Source: Rugosibacter aromaticivorans (GTDB lineage Bacteria; Pseudomonadota; Gammaproteobacteria; Burkholderiales; Rhodocyclaceae). Taken from it: a stretch of DNA of 64,000 nt. Below are positions 1 through 9,157 of the stretch, one piece after another; position 1 is the first letter of the stretch, and every line of letters begins with the position of its first letter. Both the position numbers and the translations under genes were made by a program. The stretch lies in NCBI RefSeq assembly GCF_000934545.1, contig NZ_CP010554.1, positions 1,178,001-1,242,000 on the forward strand, given 5' to 3'. Below the pieces are notes generated by a model, which made no database searches, was not told where the DNA came from, and worked only from the letters and a program-made list of their open reading frames with translations.

Positions 1-543
1 GCGGCCTTTCGTGCTTATCAGCTCGAATCCGCCTGGGTGTGGGAGCATCAGGCGCTCACCCGCGCGCGCTATTCGGCGGGTGATGTGACGGTGGGTGCTG
101 CATTCGAAGACATTCGCCGTGACGTGTTATGCCAGGCGCGTGATCTGGCCAAACTCAAAGAAGATGTGCTTGCCATGCGGCAAAAAATACTTGACGCCCA
201 TGCGACGCGGGGCGATAAGCGTGCGCAGATTTTCAACTTGAAGCACGATCCGGGCGGGCTGATTGATGTGGAATTTATCGTGCAATATCTGGTGCTGGGT
301 TATGCCCATAAACATACGGCGTTAACCGGTAATTTGGGTAACATTGCGCTATTAAAAATTGCAGCGGATTTGTCATTGATTCCCGCTGAGCTAGCCAATG
401 CAGCGCGCAATGCGTATCGTGATTTTCGTCATCGGCAACATGGTCTGCGGTTGAATTTTGCACAGGCAAATGTATCGCCAGACGAGATAGAGCCGCAGAT
501 AAACGCTGTGCGTGCGCTGTGGCACGTGGTTTTTGAATCATAA
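1..543 (+). CDS. glnE: Glutamine synthetase adenylyltransferase / adenylyl-removing enzyme, C-terminal part
   Basis: The window opens inside this gene; the reading frame is open from base 1 and ends at TAA 541-543, so about 180 C-terminal residues are present. The motif [10 protein letters not shown] near the window start and the helical tail with DVEFIVQYL are typical of the second nucleotidyltransferase half of GlnE. The enzyme adds or removes AMP on glutamine synthetase in response to PII, setting nitrogen assimilation in the cytoplasm. GlnE is normally above 900 residues, so most of it lies upstream of the window. argJ follows 20 bases later on the same strand. Confidence 0.93.
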   Translation, partial: AAFRAYQLESAWVWEHQALTRARYSAGDVTVGAAFEDIRRDVLCQARDLAKLKEDVLAMRQKILDAHATRGDKRAQIFNLKHDPGGLIDVEFIVQYLVLGYAHKHTALTGNLGNIALLKIAADLSLIPAELANAARNAYRDFRHRQHGLRLNFAQANVSPDEIEPQINAVRALWHVVFES

Positions 544-562
544 AAGGAGCAAAAGGAGCAGT

Positions 563-1801
563 ATGCCTGTTAATTACACAACCCCTGATGCCTCTGCCTT
601 ATTGCCTGTGGCAGGTGTTCGGCTGGGCACGGCGCAAGCTGGAATTCGCAAGAAAAATCGGCCTGATCTGACGTTGATTGCTTTAACGCCGGGCAGTCAT
701 GTGGCAGGGGTTTTTACGCAAAATCGTTTTTGTGCCGCGCCAGTCATCGTGTGTCGCGAGCACCTGGCAGAAACAGCGGGCATGCGTGGGTTGGTGATCA
801 ATACGGGCATCGCCAATGCGGGCACGGGCGAGCAGGGCCTGGCTGCGGCACATGCTACCTGTGCTGCGGTGGCGCAACTACTGGGGTGTGCTCACGGTGA
901 TATTTTACCGTTCTCTACGGGCGTGATTCTGGAACATTTGCCGACAGAGCGTCTAGTGGCCGCACTACCGGCGGCGCATGCTGATTTATCCGAAAACAAT
1001 TGGCATGCTGCTGCGCATGCCATCATGACGACTGACACGGTGGCCAAGGCGGCTTCGCGCCGTATCGCCAGCGCCGACTTTTCGCTGACGGTGACGGGCA
1101 TGTCCAAAGGCGCCGGCATGATACGGCCGAATATGGCGACCATGTTCGGATTTGTGGCGACAGATGCGGGCGTGGCACCAGGCTTGTTGCAGCAGCTCGC
1201 AAAAGAAGCCGCGGATGTGTCATTCAATTGCATTACCGTGGATGGCGATACATCAACCAACGATTCCTTCATTCTCATGGCCACAGGTGCCAGTGGTTTG
1301 CTGATCGAAAACGAATACTCACCCCATTGGCCTGCGGTACGTGAGGCGGTGATTGGCGTAGCACAAGAGTTGGCGCAAGCCATTGTGCGCGATGGCGAAG
1401 GGGCGACAAAATTCATTACGGTAGCGGTCAGCGGGGGTAAAACGCCTGCGGAATGTCGTCAGGTGGGTTATGCCATTGCGCATTCACCGCTCATCAAAAC
1501 GGCATTTTTTGCTTCAGACCCGAATCTCGGCCGTATTCTTGCTGCAATTGGTTATGCGGGCGTTGATGATCTGGCGGTATCAGGTGTGCGTGTTTGGCTG
1601 GGCAGCGGCGGAGAGCTGATACTGGTTTCTGCCCAAGGCGGACGCGCTGAGAGTTATCGCGAAGAAGATGGCGCGCGCATTATGCAGGCCGCTGAAATTA
1701 AGGTGCAGGTCGATTTGGGACGCGGCGCAGCTAATGCGCAGGTATGGACCTGCGATCTTTCGTATGACTATGTCAAAATTAACGCGGATTATCGCTCATG
1801 A
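563..1801 (+). CDS. argJ: Bifunctional ornithine acetyltransferase / N-acetylglutamate synthase
   Basis: 412-residue ArgJ. It moves acetyl from N-acetylornithine to glutamate (and may make N-acetylglutamate from acetyl-CoA) in arginine synthesis. The self-cleavage motif NMATM is at residues 190-194, so Thr193 is the expected new N-terminal nucleophile; KGAGMIRPN precedes it. The ATG at 563 follows an AAAAGGAGCA ribosome site; an earlier in-frame ATG at 512 lies inside glnE and lacks homology. The stop overlaps the next gene as ATGA. Odd point: residues 166-173 (RRIASADF) are encoded by a copy of the dispersed repeat described for this window, just before the cleavage region. Confidence 0.96.
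   Translation: MPVNYTTPDASALLPVAGVRLGTAQAGIRKKNRPDLTLIALTPGSHVAGVFTQNRFCAAPVIVCREHLAETAGMRGLVINTGIANAGTGEQGLAAAHATCAAVAQLLGCAHGDILPFSTGVILEHLPTERLVAALPAAHADLSENNWHAAAHAIMTTDTVAKAASRRIASADFSLTVTGMSKGAGMIRPNMATMFGFVATDAGVAPGLLQQLAKEAADVSFNCITVDGDTSTNDSFILMATGASGLLIENEYSPHWPAVREAVIGVAQELAQAIVRDGEGATKFITVAVSGGKTPAECRQVGYAIAHSPLIKTAFFASDPNLGRILAAIGYAGVDDLAVSGVRVWLGSGGELILVSAQGGRAESYREEDGARIMQAAEIKVQVDLGRGAANAQVWTCDLSYDYVKINADYRS
1055..1082 (-). repeat. Dispersed repeat copy 1 (inside argJ)
   Basis: Exact core on the minus strand followed by CGATACGGCGCGA. It shares 27 consecutive bases with copy 2 at 6056, although copy 1 is coding and copy 2 is intergenic. It is read antisense to the core, giving RRIASADF. 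Confidence 0.9.
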
Positions 1802-2475
1802 CTAGAGAACTAAAAATGCCCATGAATGCGCATCATGATGATATGACTTCGTCGCTGAAAGCTAATGTGACCAATGGCAATGGTATTGAAGATGTGGCGT
1901 GTTTTACGCGAGCGATGGCGCTGTTTGATGCAGCGAATCGTGAAGACCCGAACCAGGAGGCGGGCCAGCCTAAGGAGTTGCTGTATAGCCAGCGTATGAG
2001 CGACATGCTCCACCGCTATGCGCCCGAGGCGGACGAGGCGGTGCAGCTCGCGGTGCGTGCGCAACATATTCGCCGCTGGAGCGTGCCACGCGGTGACTAT
2101 CCGATGACTAAAGAAGGCTATTTTCAGTGGCGCACGGGCTTGTATCGCATGCATGCCGAGATCGCCGGGGCTTTGATGAGGCAGGCAGGATATGGCGAGG
2201 CCACAATAGGTCGCGCGCAAGCGGCCATTGCAAAACGGCGCCTGAAAAGCAATCCGGATAGCCAATTACTGGAAGATGTTGCTGGTCTGGTTTTTATCGA
2301 GCATTATTTGTGCAGTTTTGTGGTCAGCAAACCGGATTACGATGAAGAAAAATGGATCGACATTATTCGTAAAACATGGCAAAAAATGTCTGATAAGGCG
2401 CATCAATTCGCGCTATCGGGCGCGCTTCGTTTGCCTGAGCAATACATACCGCTGATTACTCGGGCCATTGGTTGA
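1798..2475 (+). CDS. DUF4202 family protein
   Basis: 225 residues, mostly helical and soluble, with no signal peptide or membrane span. The middle ([15 protein letters not shown], then [15 protein letters not shown] and a C-terminal EHYLCSFVV) matches what I know of DUF4202, a family of unknown function with HD-like conserved His, Arg and Asp positions. The start ATG at 1798 overlaps the argJ stop (ATGA), so translation is probably coupled; a second in-frame ATG at 1816 is possible. No biochemical role can be given. Confidence 0.8.
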   Translation: MTRELKMPMNAHHDDMTSSLKANVTNGNGIEDVACFTRAMALFDAANREDPNQEAGQPKELLYSQRMSDMLHRYAPEADEAVQLAVRAQHIRRWSVPRGDYPMTKEGYFQWRTGLYRMHAEIAGALMRQAGYGEATIGRAQAAIAKRRLKSNPDSQLLEDVAGLVFIEHYLCSFVVSKPDYDEEKWIDIIRKTWQKMSDKAHQFALSGALRLPEQYIPLITRAIG

Positions 2476-2488
2476 TGGAGGTTGCACA

Positions 2489-3397
2489 ATGAACATTGGT
2501 TTTATTGGTCTGGGTTTGATGGGGCGGCCGATGGCGCACCATCTGGCACAGGCGGGCCATATACTGCATTTGTGGGCACGGCGCGAAGCTTCTTTGCAGC
2601 CGTTTGCTACGACGTCGGCCGTAATCCATGACTGTCCTGCGGGCGTTGCACAGCATGCCGATGTGGTCATTACCATGGTGTCTGATAGCCCGGATGTCGA
2701 GGCTGTCTGCTTGGGTGAGCATGGTGTCATTGCGGGCGCAAAGGCGGGTTCGTGCGTGATTGACATGAGTACGATTGCCCCCGATGCCGCACGCCAGATT
2801 GGTATTCGTTTGGCCGAGCAAGGTATCCGCTTCCTTGATGCACCCGTTTCAGGGGGAGAAATCGGCGCGATCAATGCAACGTTAACGATCATGGTGGGCG
2901 GCGCTTATGAGGTGTTCGAGCAAGTTAAACCCGTTCTTTCATGTATGGGGAAAACGATTACCTGGATTGGCGAGTGCGGTGCTGGCCAGGTGGCGAAAGC
3001 ATGTAATCAGATTTTGGGCGGTGTGACAGTCGTCGCAGTGGCTGAGGCGCTAAATTTTGCGCGGCAAAGCGGTGTCGATCCCGCGCGCGTGCGGGAGGCT
3101 TTATTAGGAGGGGCCGCTTACTCAAGGATTCTGGAAAATCATGGCCAGCGCATGCTGGAGCGAAATTTTTCTCCGGGGTTTAAGGCCTGGATGCAACAGA
3201 AGGATTTGCGCATCGTGATGAATGAAGCGCATCGCCTGGGTCTGATGCTCCCCGCTACTGCGGCAGCAGCGCAGGTATTTAATGCTCTGGTGGGTGTTGG
3301 GTTGGGCGAGGCTGATACGGTTGCTATATTGCAGCTCCTCGAACAAATCGGCTCAGGAGACCCCAGAAAAAACAACCGGGCTGCGAAAGAAATCTAA
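2489..3397 (+). CDS. NAD(P)-dependent beta-hydroxyacid dehydrogenase (GarR / 3-hydroxyisobutyrate dehydrogenase family)
   Basis: 302 residues. The N-terminal Rossmann motif GFIGLGLMGRPMA (residues 4-16), the substrate motif DAPVSGGEIGA near residue 118, and the catalytic lysine in GQVAKACNQ near residue 170 place it in the beta-hydroxyacid dehydrogenase family, which reduces tartronate semialdehyde or oxidises 3-hydroxyisobutyrate and similar acids. The exact substrate is not visible here. ATG 2489 was chosen because it begins the Rossmann fold and follows TGGAGG; the upstream ATG at 2468 adds only six residues. The stop TAA overlaps the following ATG by one base. Confidence 0.85.
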   Translation: MNIGFIGLGLMGRPMAHHLAQAGHILHLWARREASLQPFATTSAVIHDCPAGVAQHADVVITMVSDSPDVEAVCLGEHGVIAGAKAGSCVIDMSTIAPDAARQIGIRLAEQGIRFLDAPVSGGEIGAINATLTIMVGGAYEVFEQVKPVLSCMGKTITWIGECGAGQVAKACNQILGGVTVVAVAEALNFARQSGVDPARVREALLGGAAYSRILENHGQRMLERNFSPGFKAWMQQKDLRIVMNEAHRLGLMLPATAAAAQVFNALVGVGLGEADTVAILQLLEQIGSGDPRKNNRAAKEI

Positions 3398-5634
3398 TGG
3401 CTGTCATAAAAACCTCCATGCCGCCGCTAGCATACCGCGCCATGACTGCGCAGCTGGGGCTGGATGCAATCATGAAAAATGCGCCCATAGGCATCTTGTT
3501 TACCCGGCAGAGTCTACTGGTGCAAGCCAACGAGCAATGTGCGGCGATTTTTGGTTACACGGTTGAAGAGCTCGTCGGGCGGAAGGCTGTGATGTTATAC
3601 CCAAGTGAAGTTGATTATGAGTTGTTGGGCAAGCAGGCCGGCAGGCTGCTTGCGGCGGGTGAATTATTTCAGACAGACTATGAAATGCAGCGCAAAGATG
3701 GTCGCCGTGTGTGGTGTCGTTTACGCGGGCGGGCGCTTAATCCGCAACGCGTGGTCGATGGCACACTGTGGACCATCGAAGATATTAGTGAAGAACGTCT
3801 GATTAATCAGTCTCTGGAGAATCGAACACATGAGCTGACGGCGATTTTTGAATCGCAAGCCATGGGTGTCGCCATTATTCGGGAAAGCCGGATTGTCCGA
3901 AGTAATCAGCGCTGGGAAGATATTCGGAGCATGGTTGCTGCGTTCTCTATTGATCAGTCGAAGGAACTATTTTTTCCTGACGATGAGACGTATGAACGTC
4001 TCCAGCAATTCGCATGGACGAAGTTCCAACTAGGGCAAATTTTTAGTACGGAGCAAAAGTACCTGCATGACGACGGGCGCCCACCATTATGGTTGCGTAT
4101 GGTGGGAACAGCTTTTGATGCCACTCATCCTGAGGCTGGGGCAGTATGGATGCTCGAAGACATTACTGATCGTCGATTGGCAGAAGAAACCCTGCGAGAT
4201 GCCCATGACGTGCTTGAAAGTCGCGTTCTGGAGCGCACTAGAGAACTTGAATCCGTTGTGATTCAGCTGCAACAGGAAATATCAGAGCGCATACGCGCTG
4301 AACGGAATGTGTGGGAAATTGCGCATCATGATAGCTTGACCGGATTGCCCAATCGGGTGCTGCTCCATGATCGTCTGGAACAAGTACTTGCCAGTGGGCA
4401 GCGCAATCGTCATCAAGCGGCTGTGATGTTTCTTGATCTGGATCGCTTCAAGAAAATCAACGATACTTTAGGACACGCGATTGGTGACGAGTTGCTTAAA
4501 CATGTGGCTCAACGGTTGACCGGTATAGTGCGTGCTGTCGATACCGTGTCGCGTATTGGCGGCGATGAATTTGTCATTCTCTTGCATGAAATTTCTTCTG
4601 TTGGCGATGCGTTGCTGGTGGCTGAAAAGATTTTGGCGGTTCTGGAGCCCGTGATCATGATCGAGGGACATGCGTTGCAGGCTACGCCGTCGATAGGCAT
4701 CAGTATTTATCCGGATGATGCAAGCGACGCTGTATTGTTAATGAAAAATGCCGATGCGGCGATGTATCACGCCAAAGATGCGGGGCGTAATACCTTTCGT
4801 CTGTATTCATCCAAAATGGACGAACAGGCTTCACGGTTTTTCGCGATCGAACAGCGTTTGCAACAAGCGATTAAAGTGGGGCAAATGGTGTTGCATTATC
4901 AACCGCTAATAGACTGGAGCAGCCATACTGTTTGTGGCATGGAGGCATTAGTTCGATGGAACGATCCTGTTCATGGGGTCATCATGCCCAGCGACTTTAT
5001 CCCGATAGCCGAGGAGACGGGGTTGATCGTGCCTTTGGGTGAATGGGTTCTGGTAGAAGCATTGCGTCAAAATTGCCTGTGGCAAGAGGCCGGCAGACCT
5101 GCGATGCCGATCTCTATAAACTTGTCGCCGCGACAGTTCCGCCAGCCGAGGCTGGCTGATACCGTACGCCGAATCCTTTTGGAAACCGGCCAGCCAGCAA
5201 GCTTTCTTGAATTGGAAATTACAGAATCCAGCTTGATGCATGATGCCGTCGAAACGATCGCGATACTTGATGAACTGGCGGCGCTCGGGGTGAGAATCAC
5301 CGTTGATGATTTTGGTACGGGCTATTCAAGTTTGAGCTATCTCAAACGTTTTCAGGTGCACAAGCTCAAAATCGATCAGAGTTTTGTACGCGACGTGACA
5401 GCTGATAGGGATGATGTGGCCATCGTCACGGCAGTTGTCGGCTTGGCGAAAAGTATGGGGCTGGACACTATTGCCGAAGGCGTTGAACGGCTGGATCAGC
5501 TCAATGTACTTATCGGTCTGGGTTGTCACAAATTTCAGGGATATTTCTTTTCGTGTCCCTTGCCAGCGCAAGCAGCGGATAGTATCTTCGGCCCGGCTAT
5601 GCCGAAGGGTATGCAGCAGCAAATTTTCTTTTAA
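3397..5634 (+). CDS. PAS-PAS-GGDEF-EAL cyclic-di-GMP signalling protein
   Basis: 745 residues, no clear membrane span. Two PAS domains (about 20-140 and 150-270) each end in a PAC-like segment (DGTLWTIEDISEERL and EAGAVWMLEDITDRRL), followed by a coiled coil, a GGDEF domain and an EAL domain. GGDEF is intact at 388-392, with a possible inhibitory RxxD site (RAVD) five residues before it. EAL is intact at 516-518, and DDFGTGYSSLSYLKR and a TIAEGVE segment are kept, so both synthesis and breakdown of c-di-GMP are possible. The PAS domains should sense a cofactor or small ligand that is not identifiable. It overlaps the upstream dehydrogenase by one base. Confidence 0.94.
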   Translation: MAVIKTSMPPLAYRAMTAQLGLDAIMKNAPIGILFTRQSLLVQANEQCAAIFGYTVEELVGRKAVMLYPSEVDYELLGKQAGRLLAAGELFQTDYEMQRKDGRRVWCRLRGRALNPQRVVDGTLWTIEDISEERLINQSLENRTHELTAIFESQAMGVAIIRESRIVRSNQRWEDIRSMVAAFSIDQSKELFFPDDETYERLQQFAWTKFQLGQIFSTEQKYLHDDGRPPLWLRMVGTAFDATHPEAGAVWMLEDITDRRLAEETLRDAHDVLESRVLERTRELESVVIQLQQEISERIRAERNVWEIAHHDSLTGLPNRVLLHDRLEQVLASGQRNRHQAAVMFLDLDRFKKINDTLGHAIGDELLKHVAQRLTGIVRAVDTVSRIGGDEFVILLHEISSVGDALLVAEKILAVLEPVIMIEGHALQATPSIGISIYPDDASDAVLLMKNADAAMYHAKDAGRNTFRLYSSKMDEQASRFFAIEQRLQQAIKVGQMVLHYQPLIDWSSHTVCGMEALVRWNDPVHGVIMPSDFIPIAEETGLIVPLGEWVLVEALRQNCLWQEAGRPAMPISINLSPRQFRQPRLADTVRRILLETGQPASFLELEITESSLMHDAVETIAILDELAALGVRITVDDFGTGYSSLSYLKRFQVHKLKIDQSFVRDVTADRDDVAIVTAVVGLAKSMGLDTIAEGVERLDQLNVLIGLGCHKFQGYFFSCPLPAQAADSIFGPAMPKGMQQQIFF

Positions 5635-5662
5635 TTAAATTAACTTACCGGAGCCAAGAAAA

Positions 5663-6007
5663 ATGAATCAAACAACGACTGCCAGTGGCTTGAAGATTGA
5701 AGACGTCATTGAAGGCAGTGGCGAACAAGCGTGTGCCGGGCAAACCGTCACGGTGCATTACACGGGCTGGCTCACGGATGGGCGCAAGTTTGATTCAAGT
5801 AAAGACCGCAATGAGCCTTTCGAGTTTTTACTGGGCGGGCGTCGAGTCATTGCAGGTTGGGATGAAGGTGTAGTCGGCATGAAAATTGGGGGCACACGTA
5901 CGTTGACTATTCCTGCTGATCTCGGCTACGGCGCACGGGGTGCCGGCGGGGTTATTCCACCGAATGCAACCTTGGTGTTCGAGGTGGAACTGCTCGGGTT
6001 ATCCTGA
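5663..6007 (+). CDS. FKBP-type peptidyl-prolyl cis-trans isomerase
   Basis: 114 residues, a single minimal FKBP domain with no signal peptide, so cytoplasmic. [32 protein letters not shown] and [18 protein letters not shown] are the standard FKBP strands and pocket residues (Tyr, Asp, Trp). It catalyses proline isomerisation during protein folding. The ATG follows a GGAGCC site 28 bases after the GGDEF-EAL stop, so the two may share a transcript. Confidence 0.95.
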   Translation: MNQTTTASGLKIEDVIEGSGEQACAGQTVTVHYTGWLTDGRKFDSSKDRNEPFEFLLGGRRVIAGWDEGVVGMKIGGTRTLTIPADLGYGARGAGGVIPPNATLVFEVELLGLS

Positions 6008-6055
6008 TTCTCACGAAGGTATCCCTTGGCACCCCGTCAAGCGGCGGGGATTACA

Positions 6056-6083
6056 TCGCGCCGTATCGCCAGCGCCGACTTTC
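6056..6083 (-). repeat. Dispersed repeat copy 2 (intergenic)
   Basis: Exact core on the minus strand, 49 bases after the FKBP stop and just before the terminator hairpin of the phasin gene. Its 27-base identity to the argJ copy is the longest shared run in the family. Confidence 0.92.
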
Positions 6084-6085
6084 TA

Positions 6086-6124
6086 AAAAAGAATAAAAAA
6101 AACCCGATACCGAGGTATCGGGTT
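6086..6124 (-). terminator. Intrinsic terminator of the phasin gene
   Basis: Perfect 10-bp stem AACCCGATAC (6101-6110) / GTATCGGGTT (6115-6124) with a CGAG loop. Read on the minus strand it is followed by a T-rich run (complement of 6086-6100), the classic form for a gene coming from the right. It may also slow transcription from the FKBP gene on the left. Confidence 0.85.
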
Positions 6125-6128
6125 TAAA

Positions 6129-6147
6129 CCAGTCCTTTGCGGACTGG
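6129..6147. other. Second hairpin beside the phasin terminator
   Basis: Perfect 7-bp stem CCAGTCC / GGACTGG with a TTTGC loop, between the terminator and the phasin stop. It has no T-run of its own. It could stabilise the 3' end of the phasin message. Confidence 0.55.
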
Positions 6148-6210
6148 AGGAGGAGACGAGACGGTAAAACTAAATGAACAAGAAAAAACTATTTCGTAGC
6201 TAAAAAGTAA

Positions 6211-6774
6211 TTAAGCCGATCTTTTGCTTTTTGCAGCTGAGCTGCCGGAACCTACTGCATGGATGGTTGCCGTTGTCGCAGCAGCGACGTTGGCTTCAGC
6301 CATTTCGGTTACTTGTTTGGCAGCCTTGGTCATATTGTCATACGCCGAATTAGCCGCAGCGATGGCCGATTTCACAGCAGCCACAGCAACCTCAGAACCT
6401 GCTGGCGCATTCTTGAGCGATTGATCCAGGGCGTTGGCCATAGCAGATTTCATTTCAGCCATTTGTGCCTCAGAAACCTTGGCCAATTCGCCTTGGGTTT
6501 GCGTAGCGATTTCATAAATGCTGCGTGAGTATGCAACGGCTTTTTCGAGTGAAGGCTGGGCCAATGTTGCCTGCATGCTGGCCAGCTCTTGAACATCTTT
6601 TGCAGAAAGCAACGCCTTGGTGTTAGCAACGCTGTCTTCAAGCATTGCACGGGCGGTGTTCAGGTTAAGTGCAGCCAAGCGCTCAGCGCTGGCAAAAACG
6701 GTATTGGCAATGGTCAGCAGTGCTTCGACGCCGGCTTTGTTGGCTTCGGCAAATTGAGCAGGTAATTTGTTCAT
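6211..6774 (-). CDS. phaP: Phasin family protein (polyhydroxyalkanoate granule coat)
   Basis: 187 residues, almost wholly amphipathic helix and rich in Ala, with no membrane span. The opening MNKLPAQFAEANKAGVEALL and the ASAERLAALNLNTARAMLED segment fit the phasin_2 family that coats polyhydroxybutyrate granules and limits their size. The Ala/Ser/Lys-rich tail is low complexity. The gene stands alone with its own strong promoter (6959-6992) and terminator, which suits a protein made in large amounts. No PHA synthase is in the window, so storage of PHA is inferred from this gene only. Confidence 0.9.
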   Translation of the reverse strand: MNKLPAQFAEANKAGVEALLTIANTVFASAERLAALNLNTARAMLEDSVANTKALLSAKDVQELASMQATLAQPSLEKAVAYSRSIYEIATQTQGELAKVSEAQMAEMKSAMANALDQSLKNAPAGSEVAVAAVKSAIAAANSAYDNMTKAAKQVTEMAEANVAAATTATIHAVGSGSSAAKSKRSA

Positions 6775-6958
6775 GATCAGTTCCCTAAAAGGTAATTAAA
6801 AAAGTTGAGTAGCGGTAGCTGCAGGTCAGTTCTAAATAAAACCAGTTTGAAACTTCAGTTAAGAGACAAAAAACCTAAACTTTAGTTACAACCTTTAACT
6901 CTGAGCACCGATGTCTTCACTCCAGATACTTTTTAGAGAGATGGTGCGTTGCAACATG

Positions 6959-6992
6959 ATTCGAATTATAGGGAGATAAATTCGAATGTCAA
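6959..6992 (-). promoter_or_regulatory. Consensus sigma70 promoter with two ATTCGAAT operators, upstream of the phasin gene
   Basis: On the minus strand TTGACA (6992-6987) and TATAAT (6970-6965) are both perfect, with a 16-base spacer. The 8-base palindrome ATTCGAAT occurs twice, at 6980-6987 (touching the -35) and 6959-6966 (overlapping the -10), centres 21 bp apart or about two helical turns. This looks like a repressor-controlled promoter. Transcription would start about 180 bases before the phasin ATG, giving a long leader. Confidence 0.75.
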
Positions 6993-7100
6993 GCTATTTT
7001 TGTTGCAAAGCACAAATATTTATTTAATTTAATTTTAAATTAAAACAGTTACTTGAGTATTTATGAAAAAAAATAATTGAAAATTTAATGCGGAACAGCA

Positions 7101-7130
7101 AAAAATATCAGAGTGATTTTGCGTCACTCT
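7101..7130 (-). terminator. Intrinsic terminator of the kdsD-lptA-enoyl-CoA hydratase operon
   Basis: Perfect 7-bp stem AGAGTGA (7110-7116) / TCACTCT (7124-7130). On the minus strand the stem is followed by GATATTTTTTG, a good T-run. It lies about 30 bases after the enoyl-CoA hydratase stop. Confidence 0.75.
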
Positions 7131-7158
7131 TTCTATACCGAGGCTTATCCCGGAAATT

Positions 7159-7935
7159 TTACCGGTTTTTAAAAACTGGCTTTCGTTTTTGCAGAAAGGC
7201 AGCCATCCCTTCTTTGCGGTCATCCATGGCAAAGGCGGCATGAATAGTGCGGCGTTCGAACAGCAAACCCTCATGCAGGCTGGATTCCCAGGCACGGTTG
7301 ACGCTCTCTTTGATCATCATCAGCATGGGCAATGAAAAATTAGCGATGGTCGCGGCGGCGGCTAGCGTTTCTTCCAGCAGTTTGGCAGCGGGAATAATGC
7401 GCGCAACGAGGCCGCAGCGTTCCGCTTCTTCAGCGTCCATGAGGCGCGCACTAAGGCAGAGATCCATGGCTTTGGCTTTACCTACGGCGCGTGGCAGGCG
7501 TTGTGTACCCCCCGCACCAGGGAGAATGCCGAGTTTTACTTCAGGTTGGCCAAATTTAGCGGTGTCGGCCGCATAAATCATATCGCAGGTCATGGCGAGC
7601 TCGCACCCGCCGCCCAACGCGAAGCCAGCGACTGCAGCAATGACGGGTTTCCGGCATTGGGCAATGCAGTCCCAATTGCGGGTGATGAAATTGGTTTTAT
7701 AGACCTCCATGTAGTCCCAATTCACCATCGCGGCAATATCAGCACCGGCGGCAAAGGCTTTTTCTGAGCCGGTGACCACAATGCAGCCGATGTTTTCATC
7801 GGCTTCAAAGAGACGCAAAGCAGCACCCAGGTCATCAATCAGTCCATCATTCAGGGCATTGAGCACTTCGGGACGGTGCAGGGTAATAAGCCCGACTTTG
7901 CCATGAGTTGCGACGATAATGTTTTCGTAGTTCAT
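7159..7935 (-). CDS. Enoyl-CoA hydratase / isomerase family protein
   Basis: 258 residues, a full crotonase. The oxyanion-hole segment AFAAGADIAAM and the two expected catalytic glutamates in GGGCELAM and QPEVKLGILPGAGGTQRL are present, as in true enoyl-CoA hydratases that add water to 2-enoyl-CoA in fatty-acid oxidation. It starts with ATG overlapping the lptA stop by four bases, so it is translated from the LPS operon. In many genomes lptB would follow lptA; here this crotonase takes that place. With the nearby phasin it may serve fatty-acid or hydroxyacyl-CoA metabolism, but that is inference. Confidence 0.92.
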   Translation of the reverse strand: MNYENIIVATHGKVGLITLHRPEVLNALNDGLIDDLGAALRLFEADENIGCIVVTGSEKAFAAGADIAAMVNWDYMEVYKTNFITRNWDCIAQCRKPVIAAVAGFALGGGCELAMTCDMIYAADTAKFGQPEVKLGILPGAGGTQRLPRAVGKAKAMDLCLSARLMDAEEAERCGLVARIIPAAKLLEETLAAAATIANFSLPMLMMIKESVNRAWESSLHEGLLFERRTIHAAFAMDDRKEGMAAFLQKRKPVFKNR

Positions 7936-8585
7936 TCTGAAGTCTCCTTACGCGGGGGGCTAAGTGTTGTGGCCTCTTTTAAAGAAAGGCCGCCTGATCG
8001 TGCTGGTTGAGGTGGTGCCGGAGTCGTAGATGGCGAGGGTGTGGTGTTGCGCGGCTGGATGACTGCGCGAACACGCTCGCTGCTGCCAGGCTTGGCGCGG
8101 GTGCCGTTTGGTCCACTGGTAACAACGTAGTTTTCTGTTTTCCCGTCGTAGGAGATGAACTGACCGCGCACTTCATCCATCCCGCTTTTGACCCAGGCAC
8201 GGTTGTAAAAATCCGTTTTTTCGGTTTTCGCATCGTACTCAATTCGCTCGGCCTCACCCTCAATGTACTCATCGCGTCCTTCGCGTTTTTGACGAAAGCG
8301 GGGTAGCGCGTTTGTACCGGTAGAGACGCTACGCTGAAAGCCGTTTTCGTCTTGCGTTACTACAATGCGATCGGCACGAAAAATTAAGGTGCCTTTGGTC
8401 AATTGCACATTGCCTTCAAAAATCTGTATTTTTTTCTTGTCATCGACGGTGACAGTATCCGCCTCGATATTGGTGGGTTTGTCGCGATCTGCTTTTTCAG
8501 CCTGGGCGGCAGGAGACCCGCTCATCAGCACTGCAAGGGCGATACAGGTCAATAAGTTGTGAGAAGCGTAGCGGAAAGATTTCAT
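7932..8585 (-). CDS. lptA: LPS export periplasmic bridge protein LptA
   Basis: 217 residues. A signal peptide ends near AAQAEKADRD (residue about 29), followed by the OstA/LptA beta-jellyroll repeat: PTNIEADTVTVDDKK, IFEGNVQLTKGTLIFRADRI. The last about 45 residues are Pro/Thr/Ser-rich and look disordered, a common tail in betaproteobacteria. LptA carries lipopolysaccharide across the periplasm between LptC and LptD. Start overlaps the lptC stop by four bases. Confidence 0.94.
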   Translation of the reverse strand: MKSFRYASHNLLTCIALAVLMSGSPAAQAEKADRDKPTNIEADTVTVDDKKKIQIFEGNVQLTKGTLIFRADRIVVTQDENGFQRSVSTGTNALPRFRQKREGRDEYIEGEAERIEYDAKTEKTDFYNRAWVKSGMDEVRGQFISYDGKTENYVVTSGPNGTRAKPGSSERVRAVIQPRNTTPSPSTTPAPPQPARSGGLSLKEATTLSPPRKETSE

Positions 8586-9157
8586 GGCGAGGTGGCCTGG
8601 TTGCGGTAAAGGGTGCCGGTCACACGGCCATGTAGCACCGAAATACCGGATTTGTTGTCGAGCTCGAGACGGCTGCCGTTGATGATGCTCTTGCCCTGGG
8701 TAATAATGACTGGCGTTAAGGTGTAGCCAGCTTCATCATCGGGAAAAATCTTGAGCAGGCGGGTTTCCATTATGGTGGGAAGTGCCTGTGTATCTATTCC
8801 CTGACGCACCACGCGAACGTCATTGATAAAGTCGACTTCTTTCGAGTCTTTGCTGACAAGCGCTTGCTGCGCAAAAATCTCGGTTTGCGGATGTCGATGG
8901 TTGATGAGATGAGGGCTGATCACAAGTGTCGTGTCGTCATCAGGATAATGCGTCATTTTTTCGGCAATTAGCGTGTGCTGTAGCATGCCATTGACATCAA
9001 ATCGCCGCACCTTGAAGTGCGAGATGATGTAATCCGGATCATGTCGCAGCGGCCGGGATGTGGCCTCTCCTTCCATGATATGACTGATCCAGTAGGTAAT
9101 GCCAACCAAGAGCATCATTAGCACAAGCGGTACGATCATCGAAGAGCGATCTTTCAT
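8582..9157 (-). CDS. lptC: LPS export inner-membrane protein LptC
   Basis: 191 residues with one N-terminal membrane anchor (about 7-25, MIVPLVLMMLLVGITYWIS) and a periplasmic jellyroll (PDYIISHFKVRRFDVNG, LVISPHLINHRHPQTEIFA). LptC joins the LptBFG transporter to LptA. The start ATG overlaps the kdsC stop (ATGA). The place between kdsC and lptA is the conserved order for this pathway. Confidence 0.93.
   Translation of the reverse strand: MKDRSSMIVPLVLMMLLVGITYWISHIMEGEATSRPLRHDPDYIISHFKVRRFDVNGMLQHTLIAEKMTHYPDDDTTLVISPHLINHRHPQTEIFAQQALVSKDSKEVDFINDVRVVRQGIDTQALPTIMETRLLKIFPDDEAGYTLTPVIITQGKSIINGSRLELDNKSGISVLHGRVTGTLYRNQATSP

Larger units (their letters stand above)
6775..7158. other. AT-rich intergenic region between the phasin gene and the LPS operon
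   Basis: 384 bases without a gene. It holds the phasin promoter and leader (6775-6992) and the terminator of the upstream minus-strand operon (7101-7130). Between about 6995 and 7080 it is strongly AT-rich; no other feature was recognised. Confidence 0.7.
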
